Origin: Betaproteobacteria bacterium
GTDB lineage: Bacteria > Pseudomonadota > Gammaproteobacteria > Burkholderiales > Casimicrobiaceae
Direction: 5' to 3'
Length of the DNA: 64,000 nt
NCBI GenBank assembly: GCA_004293675.1
Contig: READ01000016.1
Location: 1-64,000, forward strand
Position 1 is the stretch's first letter, and each line of letters opens with the position of its first letter. The notes beneath the pieces are model-generated. The model made no database searches, was not told the DNA's origin, and was given only the letters and a program-made list of their open reading frames with translations. This document shows positions 17,830 through 26,439 of the stretch, piece by piece. The position numbers were made by a program, and so were the translations under genes.

Positions 17830-18906
17830 CTATTCCTGCAACGCGATCCTTCGTTTTTGTACGTCGTTAGCAAGTTGGCGCAGCACTGTTTCGGTCGACG
17901 CCCAATCGATACAAGCGTCCGTCACGGAAACGCCGTAATCGAGCGTCTTGCCAGGTGCCAAGTCTTGACGTCCGCCATTGATGTGCGATTCGATCATCAC
18001 ACCAAAAATTCGATCGTCACCTGCGGCCATTTGGCCACCCACATCGGCCGACACTTCGATTTGCTTTTCATGCTGTTTGCTCGAATTGGCGTGCGAGAAA
18101 TCAATCATGATTTTTTGATGTACGCCCGATTTGGCGAGCTCGGCGGCGCAGCTTTGAACGCTCGCGGCGTCGTAGTTCGGTCCTTTGCCGCCGCGCAGGA
18201 TGACGTGGCAATCCTCGTTGCCGTTGGTCGAGATGATCGCGCTGTGGCCGCCCTTGGTAACGGATAGGAAAAAGTGTGGCGCGGCGGCCGCTTTGATCGC
18301 GTCAACGGCAATCTTGATATTGCCATCGGTGCCGTTTTTGAAGCCCATGGGGCAGCTCATGCCACTGGCGAGTTGGCGGTGAACTTGGCTCTCAGTGGTG
18401 CGAGCGCCAATCGCGCCCCAAGAAATCAGGTCCGCGTAATACTGCGGCGTGAGCGTGTCGAGAAATTCCGTGGCGGCGGGAACGCCGATTTCATTGATCT
18501 CGAGCAGCAGCTCGCGAGCCAGCCGCAAACCTTCGTTAATCTTGAAGCTGCCGTCCAAAAACGGATCATTGATCAGGCCTTTCCAGCCGACCGTCGTGCG
18601 CGGTTTTTCGAAGTAAACGCGCATAACAACGACCAAGTCCTTGGCCAATTCATCACGAAGCGCTTTGAGTTTGTGGGCGTATTCGTGCGCCGCTTTTTTG
18701 TCGTGAATGGAGCAGGGGCCCACCACCACCACCAAGCGATCATCGGCGCCGTGCAGCACTTTGTGGATTTCACGGCGGGTGTCAAACACCAGTTGCTCGA
18801 CTTTATCGCTGGGCTTGAATTCGCGGAGGAGGTGGGAGGGCGGCGCGAGCTCGAAGATATCTTTGATGCGGACGTCGTCAACTTGGCGATTGAGGGATGC
18901 GGGCAT
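17830..18906 (-). CDS. aroG: 3-deoxy-7-phosphoheptulonate synthase (class I DAHP synthase)
   Basis: A 358-residue enzyme joining phosphoenolpyruvate and erythrose 4-phosphate, the entry to aromatic amino-acid synthesis. Class I signatures include VVVVGPCSIHD, MRVYFEKPRTTVGWKGLINDP and GARTTESQVHRQLASGMSCPMGFKNGTDG. The ATG at 18906 gives the usual N-terminus; an upstream TTG frame is less likely. Whether it is the Phe- or Tyr-sensitive isozyme cannot be settled. The leader has two perfect palindromes (18922-18934 and 18939-18969) that may be operators. Confidence 0.95.
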   Translation of the reverse strand: MPASLNRQVDDVRIKDIFELAPPSHLLREFKPSDKVEQLVFDTRREIHKVLHGADDRLVVVVGPCSIHDKKAAHEYAHKLKALRDELAKDLVVVMRVYFEKPRTTVGWKGLINDPFLDGSFKINEGLRLARELLLEINEIGVPAATEFLDTLTPQYYADLISWGAIGARTTESQVHRQLASGMSCPMGFKNGTDGNIKIAVDAIKAAAAPHFFLSVTKGGHSAIISTNGNEDCHVILRGGKGPNYDAASVQSCAAELAKSGVHQKIMIDFSHANSSKQHEKQIEVSADVGGQMAAGDDRIFGVMIESHINGGRQDLAPGKTLDYGVSVTDACIDWASTETVLRQLANDVQKRRIALQE

Positions 18907-18921
18907 GGTGGCTCTAATAAT

Positions 18922-18969
18922 GTTGCAATGCAACTATTCTACTTCAAGCAATTTAATTGCTTGAAGTAG
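18922..18969. promoter_or_regulatory. Two palindromes in the aroG leader
   Basis: 18939-18969 is a perfect 13-base inverted repeat (CTACTTCAAGCAA, five-base loop, complement). 18922-18934 is GTTGCA-A-TGCAAC. Both lie within 65 bases upstream of the aroG start on the minus strand. They could be regulator operators or leader RNA hairpins; the plus-strand T run after the larger one serves no known plus-strand gene. Confidence 0.5.
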
Positions 18970-19071
18970 CTGATTTTTTTGTTGCAAAAATATTAAATAG
19001 CTAGTAATTAATCTTTAAAACAATAAAAGTCTACATACTTCATTTTTTCACGAGCGACATATTTGTTTAAC

Positions 19072-19154
19072 GCCATATAAAATATAGTTTATGTGCTATT
19101 TAAATGATATTCAAAATGTATCTATTTATCGTTTTATACCTTATTTTGTAAGGC
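19072..19154. repeat. AT-rich paired-hairpin element, copy B
   Basis: An 83-base element with left end GCCATATAAAATATAG and right end CCTTATTTTGTAAGGC; the right end folds as CCTTA/TAAGG. The interior TATTTAAATGATATTCAAAA resembles copies C and E. It lies in the gap upstream of aroG and downstream of the kinase operon. Confidence 0.65.
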
Positions 19155-19244
19155 TTACAATGAAAAAGCTATTTATGTCTCTACTGCGTTCCGCCAGTTG
19201 CACGAGTTCGCTGGCAGCGAACGTTCAAAGCTAATCAGTCATCC

Positions 19245-19269
19245 AAAAAAAACCCGCTTGCGCGGGTTT
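19245..19269 (-). terminator. Intrinsic terminator of the kinase operon
   Basis: Stem AAACCCGC/GCGGGTTT followed, on the minus strand, by a run of eight T. It lies about 280 bases after the kinase stop codon and points the right way to end that transcript. Confidence 0.7.
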
Positions 19270-19548
19270 GAGAGAGGGTGGCTCGGCATCGTGGAGGGAA
19301 CGACGCCGCGCCTTGGGCGGTTAATGTGGGTCAACCACCCGAAATCAGCACCACGGAAAGCACTGATTCGCATCGCGAAACGGAGAGTTCCCGCGTTGCT
19401 TAACTACTGAGTCGCATGAGACTTCTCAGCCGTTCATAGGTAGAGACGGAAATTTTCATGAAAAGGTGACATTTCCGCAGCAAACAATTTGCGGCGTCCG
19501 CCGGGCAGCCACACGAGCGCGGTCAACCCTCTCGCTATCAGCTTGCCG

Positions 19549-22533
19549 CTAAAGAAAGAAGAACCCTGGCAGCGGCGCGGAAATGGTGCGCTGTTGCGGG
19601 TTGCTCCCGGCCAGCGCCCGGTGCAATGCTTCGAACGCTGCTTCGGTTTCGGGCGAAGTCACACCGCCCGCTTCCACAACTGCCGCGACATAGGCCGTGA
19701 GCACTCGGGCGTAGTGCGTGGCTGGAAGTGCTTCAGCCAGACCCGCTCGCGCGGCCGACAGCGCCGATTTGGCTTGCGTGGGCGCGCTGCGACTGAGCGC
19801 TAGCGCCAATTCAAGATTAGCGCCCACCCAACGCTGCGAATAGCCCGTGGTTCGGGTTTTGGTGAGTCGATCAACGGTACTCTGAAGCACCGGAACGGCT
19901 TTGTCCAGTTCGTCAGTTTGTCGCCATAAACTCGCTCGGCCCCTCTCAATCCGGCGCATCCAGTGGCCGTCGGCGAGCGCCGCAGCTTGTCCGAGGGACT
20001 GCGCTACGTCATAGCTTCGGGCGGCCTGATCAGGCTCGCCGCTGGCGTCCAAAATCATCCCCAATCGAGTCACCAACCACACCGCCCGATCGGATTCTGC
20101 GCGTGGGGTCTGGCGAACGGTTTCGATGAGCTGCAGCGCGTTGGCGGCGGCGCTCTTTCGATCAATTCGGGCAAATAGCAGCCGAATTTCCAGCAAATCC
20201 ACCTGGGTCGACGCTCGACGCAGTGGCTCAAAATCGGGCACCAGCGCTTGCAGCCGAGACAGCTCTTCGTACGTGCGCTCCGCTTCGTCGCCTTGCCCGA
20301 CGCGGTAATACAGGTAGCCCAAATCGTTGAGCACATCAAACACCTGCGAGCTTCGATCTCCAGCCAGTCGTTTCCAAGCCACTAAGAGCGCTTTCAGCCG
20401 CGCTTCAGCGCCTTCGTAACGGCCAACGACACTCTGCGCAGAGACGAGCGACAGGCGGTTGTGCAGCGCGAGTTTTTCCCGACCCTTGGGGGGCGAGTCA
20501 TAGACCGCTTCGTTTTTTAAGAGCAGGGCGTAGGCATCGGCCCAACGGCCTTGCGCCATCAGCGCACGGGCGAAATCGGCCTCGGCGGCGGCGCGCTCCC
20601 ACACGGTGTCGCCGCCTTGTGCGTTAAGCGCTCGGAAATGGTCATCAAACACCCGCGTGCTCTCGTCAAAACGTTGCAAGCGGGCTAGGGTGTTGGCGTA
20701 GACAAGCTGCGTCCTCTGCAACTCCGTGGCTGCTCCGGGTGCATCTAGTGCCGCGCCGTCGCGGAAAGTTTGTATGGCTGATTCAAGCGTGGGCAACGCT
20801 TCGTTTTCTCGCTCGAGCCAGTAGAGGACCGTGCCCAGCGTGAGCTGCGCCTTGCCGTGCTCCATGGAGCGTTTGCCGTACAGCGATGCCGTGAGCGCCG
20901 CTGCACGCTCGGCTAGGGGCAGTGCCTCCGTATCGCGCGATAGCGAGCGAAAGGTGTTGGCAACGAGCGAAGAGAGCCGTGCCTCGGTTGCGGGATCATC
21001 ACTGAAGCGCTGGCCGACGCTCGTTTGCGCTCGCTCTAGAAGCATTAGCGCAGTCGGCCACTCTCCACCATTGAGGTCTGGGTCAGCCCCGCCCAACAGT
21101 TCAACAAAATAGTCAGCCGTTTTGGTGGCGCGCGCGGCCTCGGAGCGTGCGCGATCAGCTTGAAACAGCGACACGCCCAAACCCACCACCAGCGCGAGCG
21201 CGAGCGTTGTGCCGAGCGCCGCTGGAAGCCGATTGCGTTGGAACCACAGCCGCGTTTGGTAGGCGCGATCATGACGACGGGTGGCGATGGGGCGGTGCTC
21301 TGCAAAGCGACGTAAATCGGCGGCAAATTCGCCCGCTGTGGCGTATCGGTCGGCAGGGTTGCGGCGCATCGCCCTAGAGACAATGGCGTCTACGTCAGCG
21401 TTGATGCGGTGCGCGTCGGTGGGTGGGGCGATGTTGTCCTTGGCTGAAACGTGATGCTGATGCAGCCTTGCGGCCTCGGACGCGCGGGGCGCGTCGGTAT
21501 GCAAAATGGCGTACTCAAGCGCTGCTCGACCCGATCGCTCGGGAAGAAAGGCGCGGCGTCCGGTGATGAGGTGAAACGACAACGCGCCCAACGAATACAC
21601 GTCGCTGGCCACACCGGTGGCGTCGCCGGTGATTTGCTCGGGTGCGGCGTATTCGAGCGTAAGCCCGCGACCGGCGGTTCGGGTCACCGCTGATTCATGG
21701 GCTTCGTCGTTTTCTGCGTCGGCGAGCAAACCGGCCACGCCAAAGTCCAGAAGCTTGACTTGACCGCCGGCCGTGACCAACACATTCGACGGTTTGAGAT
21801 CGCGGTGAACCACGAGCTGCGTGTGAGCGTAGATGATCGCATCGGCAATTTGACGAATCAGCGCCAGCCGTGATTCAAGCGTCGTTGCAACGGTATTGGC
21901 GTAGTCCAACAGTGGCGTGCCGTCAACGTATTCGAGCACTAAAAACGGTGCGCCGAATTGCCGTCCGGCATCAAGCAGTCTTGCTACACCGGGGTGATTG
22001 AGCCGCGCTAAAAGCGCTCGCTCTTGACCAAATCGCGCTTCGAACCGAGACGTGTCACCGTCGGCGCGCAAAAACTTGACCGCCGCCCGGGATTCGAACA
22101 TGCCGTCGGCGCGATGCGCGAGCCAGACCTCGCCCATGCCGCCAGTGCCAATGATCTCCTCAATTCGCCACGCGCCGCAGACTTCGCCGCGATAACGTGC
22201 GCTCTTGTGGGTGGATCGCTCGGCGCGGAGTGCGCGTTGCAGTAGTCCATCAAACCCTCGCTCGGTGATGGCCTTGGCCCCGTAAAGTTGCGTTACGGCG
22301 GTGGTTAAACCGGGCTTAACGACCGCCGTTGCGAGCGGGGCGGTTTGCAGCAGCGTCGCGTTATCGGGCGCGGATTGAACACGCTTGAGCAGGGCAACAA
22401 CCTCAGCGGCGAGCTTCGCGTCGCGCGATCCTAAATCCGCGAGCCAATTCTCGCGTTGGTTCTCGTCAATTTCGAGCGCTTCGTCGAGCGCGTCGTTGAC
22501 TTTTTTCCAGTGGGCAGCGTCAAACGGTTCCAT
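19549..22533 (-). CDS. Membrane Ser/Thr protein kinase with TPR-like sensor region
   Basis: A 994-residue PknB-type kinase. Residues 1-110 form a helical N-terminal region. The kinase domain (about 120-410) has GTGGMGEVW (129-137), Lys153, HRDLKPSN (243-250), DFG (263-265) and APE (297-299), so it should be active. One transmembrane segment (about 436-457) leads to a 530-residue helical repeat region of TPR character. The ECF-type sigma factor gene lies 60 bases upstream on the same strand. In the ECF43-type pairing described in Vibrio parahaemolyticus (EcfP/PknT), the kinase activates the sigma factor by threonine phosphorylation. The ATG at 22533 is preferred over a TTG three codons earlier. 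Confidence 0.92.
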   Translation of the reverse strand: MEPFDAAHWKKVNDALDEALEIDENQRENWLADLGSRDAKLAAEVVALLKRVQSAPDNATLLQTAPLATAVVKPGLTTAVTQLYGAKAITERGFDGLLQRALRAERSTHKSARYRGEVCGAWRIEEIIGTGGMGEVWLAHRADGMFESRAAVKFLRADGDTSRFEARFGQERALLARLNHPGVARLLDAGRQFGAPFLVLEYVDGTPLLDYANTVATTLESRLALIRQIADAIIYAHTQLVVHRDLKPSNVLVTAGGQVKLLDFGVAGLLADAENDEAHESAVTRTAGRGLTLEYAAPEQITGDATGVASDVYSLGALSFHLITGRRAFLPERSGRAALEYAILHTDAPRASEAARLHQHHVSAKDNIAPPTDAHRINADVDAIVSRAMRRNPADRYATAGEFAADLRRFAEHRPIATRRHDRAYQTRLWFQRNRLPAALGTTLALALVVGLGVSLFQADRARSEAARATKTADYFVELLGGADPDLNGGEWPTALMLLERAQTSVGQRFSDDPATEARLSSLVANTFRSLSRDTEALPLAERAAALTASLYGKRSMEHGKAQLTLGTVLYWLERENEALPTLESAIQTFRDGAALDAPGAATELQRTQLVYANTLARLQRFDESTRVFDDHFRALNAQGGDTVWERAAAEADFARALMAQGRWADAYALLLKNEAVYDSPPKGREKLALHNRLSLVSAQSVVGRYEGAEARLKALLVAWKRLAGDRSSQVFDVLNDLGYLYYRVGQGDEAERTYEELSRLQALVPDFEPLRRASTQVDLLEIRLLFARIDRKSAAANALQLIETVRQTPRAESDRAVWLVTRLGMILDASGEPDQAARSYDVAQSLGQAAALADGHWMRRIERGRASLWRQTDELDKAVPVLQSTVDRLTKTRTTGYSQRWVGANLELALALSRSAPTQAKSALSAARAGLAEALPATHYARVLTAYVAAVVEAGGVTSPETEAAFEALHRALAGSNPQQRTISAPLPGFFFL

Positions 22534-22593
22534 CAAACACAAAGACGCAATACGCGCGACAAACGCGTCAAATCTCCGCTGAATCCGTACACA

Positions 22594-23169
22594 TCAGCTC
22601 GGCGCAATTTCCAACCAAGCGCCCAAGAGCGCGCGCGCTTTGGTGATTTCTCGGTTCACCGTGCGCGCCGACACCGCCCGTGCCTCGGCGGTTTCTTCGA
22701 TCGTCATACCGCAAAAGAAATGCAGTTCAGCGGTTTGATACATCCCCAAATCGATGGCTTTGAGCCGTTCCAGCGCTTCGTCGAGCGCGGCTACATCCAC
22801 GGCTGGAAGCCACGCGTCGGCAGTGGCATCGGCGTGCGACAGCGTCAAAAGTGTTGCGCCGCCGCCGCGCTTTTCGGCGTCTCGCGAGCGAATGAAATCA
22901 ATCACGATCGAGCGCAGCACTTTGCCGATGTAGGCGAAAAACTGCACGCGCGTGTCGCCAAGTAAGCCTTCGCGTTCGGCCATGCGCATGAAGCCTTCGT
23001 GCACGAGCGCCGTAGCGTTGAGTCCCGTTACGCCGCCGGCTTGCGCGAGTCGTGACCGAGCCACCCGTTTAATTTCGGGGTAGAGCGTGGCGTACAAGGT
23101 GCTCATCGCGTCGGTGTTACCGGCCGCAGCGCGCACGATCAGCTCGGTGGTTGATTCGTTATTGTTCAT
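22594..23169 (-). CDS. ECF-like sigma factor of the TIGR02999 (Sig-70_X6) type
   Basis: A 191-residue RNA polymerase sigma factor. Region 2 covers about residues 15-90 (ALVHEGFMRM, FFAYIGKVLRSIVIDFIRSRDAEKRGG) and region 4 about 125-185, with MTIEETAEARAVSARTVNREITKARALL as the helix-turn-helix. The ATG at 23169 gives MNNNESTTELI; a start 15 codons further upstream is possible. No anti-sigma gene is adjacent. Instead the next gene is a transmembrane Ser/Thr kinase, the arrangement of sigma factors controlled by phosphorylation. Targets unknown. Confidence 0.9.
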   Translation of the reverse strand: MNNNESTTELIVRAAAGNTDAMSTLYATLYPEIKRVARSRLAQAGGVTGLNATALVHEGFMRMAEREGLLGDTRVQFFAYIGKVLRSIVIDFIRSRDAEKRGGGATLLTLSHADATADAWLPAVDVAALDEALERLKAIDLGMYQTAELHFFCGMTIEETAEARAVSARTVNREITKARALLGAWLEIAPS

Positions 23170-23567
23170 AGAAATCGGCCCTGTCTCGGTGGAGTGTAAT
23201 AGCTGGCAGGTCATTTGCGTCGCACGCTTAGATTACGCCTGAACTTTGGAGCGCAGAGTGAATTTGGTGAAGCCGATGGTTGGAGTATCAAAGACCGGAA
23301 ACTCGAGGCATAGAATCCTAGCCATTTGGCGTTCAGTCTTACGAACCGTGGGGAGTAAATCGATTTCGGGTTACAGCGGAAAACAAAATATTCTCTGTGA
23401 ACCGCATAATCGGTGTAGCTTTGCGCAAAAAAGTTTGTTTTCTCTGACGCAACAGAACAGCGCTGCGAAATGCAATGTGCTGGTTCGCGGTGCGCGCTGT
23501 GCACCCAACGCTGCAGTCCGAAACCACGAGGCAAAGTCGCAGCCATGGCCCCGAAGAATTTCTAAGC
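23170..23567. other. Intergenic stretch upstream of the sigma factor
   Basis: No gene, repeat or strong terminator was recognised. Open frames crossing it look like chance frames with no family features. It should hold the promoter for the sigma factor-kinase operon and the 3' end of the RpiR gene transcript. Confidence 0.5.
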
Positions 23568-24602
23568 TTAGCGCTGCTTGGTCGACGCTTGGGCGCCTCG
23601 GCGTGCACCGCCGGATTGTCGTGACGTGTCGACCAAATATTCACCGATGGCCTCAGTCAATTTGCTGGCCTGACGCACGTTGTCGGGGTTTGAAATCATC
23701 AAACTTGTGACCAGCGCTTCGATGATCACAAGCCCAGCGGAGAGTCCGCTTGAGAGCACGGGATGATTGGCGGGCGCAATGAAGAGAAAGTCTGCGAGCT
23801 GCGCCAATGGTGAGGCCGGGGAATCGGTGATGGCTACGATTTTCGAGCCGCGCGCCTTGGCGTAATCGGTGAGCCCGATGGCATCCGTGGCGTAGCGCGG
23901 AAAGGAGATGACGATGAGCACGTCGGCACTACCGATGTTGAGTAATCGCCCGGCAGCGACCTCGGTGCCACCGTATTCCACAACGTTGGTCAAACGCGCG
24001 CAAAACGGCTGCAAATCGAGCGCCAAAATCGAGGCAAGGTGCGACGATAGCCCGAAGCCCAGCGTGTAGACCTCGCCTGCCTTAGCGATCAACTTGGTGA
24101 CGCTGGAGAGTGTTTTGGCATCAAGGTTTTGTGCAGCGGTGCGCACGTTGGCCATGGTCGCCTCGATGCCCGACACCAGCACCGAATTGCCGCGACCGGA
24201 GGAGTCTGCGTGATGTTCTATTGACGAGCGCAATTTTTCGACGGGCTGCAGCATGCTCTGTAGCGAATCAGCGGCGGCAGAGCGCATGGCAGGATAACCA
24301 TCGAAGCCCGCTGCGCGAGCAAAACGTGACAGCGTAGCGGCCGAGACACCGGTTTGTGCGGCGATCTCTTCGATGCCCAGCGCCGGGATTCGTAGGGGAT
24401 TGCGAAGCAAATGCTCGGCGATGGCGCGATTGGACCTTGAGCCGTGGTTTTGCAGTTCGATGAGCCTTTGGCCCAGGCTCGAGCGCGCAAAGGTGAGCTC
24501 GGGCGTACCGAAGGCCACCAAATCCATGGGCTGTGTAGGTTTGGGTGATCGGCTTGTCATCTTAATTTGGCTTTGAATGAGCTGAGTGTATTCGGAGCGC
24601 AA
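23568..24602 (-). CDS. RpiR/MurR-family transcriptional regulator
   Basis: A 344-residue regulator (330 if the ATG at 24560 is used). An N-terminal HTH of the RpiR type (about 75-130; IEEIAAQTGVSAATLSRFARAAGFDGY) is followed by a SIS domain (about 155-310; VYTLGFGLSSHLASI, DVLIVISFPRYATDAIGL, IVAITDSPASPLAQLADFLF). SIS domains usually bind phosphosugars, but RpiR proteins also govern amino-acid genes. It is divergent from the transporter operon starting at 24745. A perfect palindrome TTTTCATA-N9-TATGAAAA (24670-24694) lies between them over the likely promoter. It is therefore the probable local regulator. Confidence 0.9.
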   Translation of the reverse strand: MRSEYTQLIQSQIKMTSRSPKPTQPMDLVAFGTPELTFARSSLGQRLIELQNHGSRSNRAIAEHLLRNPLRIPALGIEEIAAQTGVSAATLSRFARAAGFDGYPAMRSAAADSLQSMLQPVEKLRSSIEHHADSSGRGNSVLVSGIEATMANVRTAAQNLDAKTLSSVTKLIAKAGEVYTLGFGLSSHLASILALDLQPFCARLTNVVEYGGTEVAAGRLLNIGSADVLIVISFPRYATDAIGLTDYAKARGSKIVAITDSPASPLAQLADFLFIAPANHPVLSSGLSAGLVIIEALVTSLMISNPDNVRQASKLTEAIGEYLVDTSRQSGGARRGAQASTKQR

Positions 24603-24669
24603 TGACTGCGAGCTTGGGCATCGTGACTGCAGGGGCGGTCGAAACCGATTGCCAGTGAATGTAAATTAT

Positions 24670-24694
24670 TTTTCATATTTGCAGATTATGAAAA
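24670..24694. promoter_or_regulatory. Palindromic operator candidate
   Basis: TTTTCATA, nine bases, TATGAAAA: a perfect 8+8 inverted repeat in the divergent region between the RpiR gene and the ABC operon. It covers the -35 box of the operon promoter, a position suited to repression. Confidence 0.6.
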
Positions 24695-24707
24695 TTTCGA
24701 CTATAGT
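24679..24707 (+). promoter_or_regulatory. Promoter of the transporter operon
   Basis: TTGCAG (24679-24684), a 17-base spacer and TATAGT (24702-24707): close to the sigma-70 consensus with ideal spacing, 38 bases before the aotJ start codon. Confidence 0.6.
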
Positions 24708-24744
24708 TCTTATTATTCACTTCGCTTTAACCAAGGAACGTCAA

Positions 24745-25542
24745 ATGAGTTTTGCCATCAATTCAACGCGCCGCACGCTGGTCCTCCTTCTGGCAGGTCT
24801 CGCCACGGCAGCAGTATTCGCACAGGCGCCCGATTGGAAAAAAATCCGTATCGGCGTTGAGGGCAACTACCCGCCGTTTTCTCAGATCGCACCCGACGGC
24901 AAACTCGCCGGTTTCGATATCGATATCGCCAATGCCATTTGTGCGCAGCTCAAGGCGGATTGCCAGCTGGTTCAGCAAGAATGGGATGGCATGATTCCCG
25001 CGCTTAACGTTCGTAAATTCGATGCGATCGTAGCCTCGATGACTATCAGTGAAGAGCGCAAGAAAGCGGTTGACTTCTCCGATCCGTACTACGATGTGCC
25101 TTCACGCTGGGTGGCGAAGGCGGGCGCGTTTAAAGATGCAACGCCTGAGAGCTTGAGGGGCAAGAAGATTGCCGTTATTCGCAACAGCCCGCGCGCAAAA
25201 TTTGTGGGTGAGCAATACAAAGGCAGCGAAACGCTACTTGTCAATAAGGAAACCGATGTCTACATGGAGCTGGCCGCGGGTCGCGCCGACATTGGCTTCG
25301 GCTCAAGTGTGGTCTCTGGCGAGGCGTTTCTGAAAAAGCCAGAAGGCAAGGGCTACGCGCAGGTGGGGCCCGCTGTCAATTTGGGCGGCGGCGCAGGCGT
25401 GGGCATTGCCATTCGCAAGGGCGACGATGCGCTGCGCGAAAAAATCAACGGTGCACTCAAAGCCATCTTGGCCGATGGTCGTTACAAAACAATGGCCAAC
25501 AAGTATTTCGATTTCGACGTGTCGCCCAATCGCAACCAATAG
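24745..25542 (+). CDS. aotJ: Periplasmic basic amino-acid binding protein (HisJ/AotJ type)
   Basis: A 265-residue solute-binding protein of the lysine/arginine/ornithine group. A signal peptide ends near residue 28 (RTLVLLLAGLATAAVFAQA). Then come the family blocks IRIGVEGNYPPFS, LAGFDIDIANAICAQL, DGMIPALNVRKFDAIVASMTI and KAVDFSDPYY. The start at 24745 has AAGGA upstream and leaves the signal peptide intact. It heads the operon J-Q-M-O-P. Likely ligands are arginine, ornithine or, given the neighbours, beta-Asp-Arg dipeptide; the last point is inference. A 201-base gap without a gene separates it from aotQ. Confidence 0.9.
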   Translation: MSFAINSTRRTLVLLLAGLATAAVFAQAPDWKKIRIGVEGNYPPFSQIAPDGKLAGFDIDIANAICAQLKADCQLVQQEWDGMIPALNVRKFDAIVASMTISEERKKAVDFSDPYYDVPSRWVAKAGAFKDATPESLRGKKIAVIRNSPRAKFVGEQYKGSETLLVNKETDVYMELAAGRADIGFGSSVVSGEAFLKKPEGKGYAQVGPAVNLGGGAGVGIAIRKGDDALREKINGALKAILADGRYKTMANKYFDFDVSPNRNQ

Positions 25543-25743
25543 CCCTTGGGTGTGAGCTTCGCCACGATGTTTGGTGAATGTTGTCTCGTAACGTCATCCG
25601 GGGTGGCCTATGAGCTGCCGCGGTTCGATTTGCCACACGGCGGCTCACGCGTCACGTCGGCTGCCTTGAATTTGCTGCGCCACAACGTGGTGCGTGCGGC
25701 TTCCCCACGGCTCCACTCTTTACGCTCTTAAAGGCAACGATCC

Positions 25744-26436
25744 ATGTTGCACGGCTACCTACCCGCCATTTTGGATGGCTTGCAAACCTCGCTCAAAGTC
25801 GCGGCAACTTCGCTGGCCATTGCCTGCGTGTTTGGCTTGCTGGGGGCGACTGCAAAGCTATCCGGCCCGCCGTGGATGCGGCGCTTAGTCGATGCTTACA
25901 CGACCGTCATCCGAGGTGTGCCAGAGCTCGCGCTGATGCTCATCGTGTTTTATGGTGGCCAGACGCTGGTGAATTGGGCAGTGCAAAAGATGGGCGGCGA
26001 TTACGTTGAGGTGCCAGCGTTTGCAGCAGGCGTGCTGACCATCGGTTTTGTTTTTGGTGCCTACATGACGGAGACTTTTCGTGGCGCGATTTTGGCGATC
26101 CCGGTTGGGCAGCTAGAAGCGGCCAGCGCTGTGGGCATGAATCGTGTGCAAGTCCTACAGCGAATCACTTTGCCGCAGATGATCCGGCACGCCATTCCCG
26201 GTTTCACCAATAACTGGCTGGTCATGATTAAAGCCACCGCTCTGGTATCGATCATCGGGCTCGACGACATGATGCAACGTGCGGGTTTGGCGGCCGCCGC
26301 AACGCGCGAGCCTTTGACGTTCTACCTGACCGTAGCGGGCATTTATCTTGCCATCACTACCGTGTCAATCGTGTTGCTGGGCTGGGTGGAGCGTCGCTAT
26401 TCGGTGGGCGTTCGGCGCGCACCTACGGGGCTCTAA
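25744..26436 (+). CDS. aotQ: ABC permease (HisQ/AotQ type)
   Basis: A 230-residue inner-membrane permease of the polar amino-acid family, with about five transmembrane segments. The EAA loop is visible as GQLEAASAVGMNRVQVLQRITLPQ near residues 125-150. It pairs with the aotM permease three bases downstream. Operon order and similarity place it in the basic amino-acid importers. Confidence 0.92.
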   Translation: MLHGYLPAILDGLQTSLKVAATSLAIACVFGLLGATAKLSGPPWMRRLVDAYTTVIRGVPELALMLIVFYGGQTLVNWAVQKMGGDYVEVPAFAAGVLTIGFVFGAYMTETFRGAILAIPVGQLEAASAVGMNRVQVLQRITLPQMIRHAIPGFTNNWLVMIKATALVSIIGLDDMMQRAGLAAAATREPLTFYLTVAGIYLAITTVSIVLLGWVERRYSVGVRRAPTGL

Positions 26437-26439
26437 CTC

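Larger units (their letters stand above)
18970..19548. other. Gene-poor AT-rich gap between aroG and the kinase gene
   Basis: This stretch holds a paired-hairpin element (19072-19154), a minus-strand terminator (19245-19269) and a 24-codon frame at 19160-19234 that starts 5 bases after the element and encodes MKKLFMSLLRSAS plus a short tail. That frame is not called as a gene because it lacks a ribosome site and homology. Nothing recognisable lies in 19270-19548. Confidence 0.6.

Noticed and set aside
18274-18969. Plus-strand 231-codon frame opposite aroG
   Set aside because: Covers the antisense of conserved DAHP synthase and ends in the leader palindrome; a shadow frame.
23246-23710. Plus-strand 154-codon frame in the gap beside the RpiR gene
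   Set aside because: No ribosome site or homology, and it overlaps the RpiR gene in antisense.
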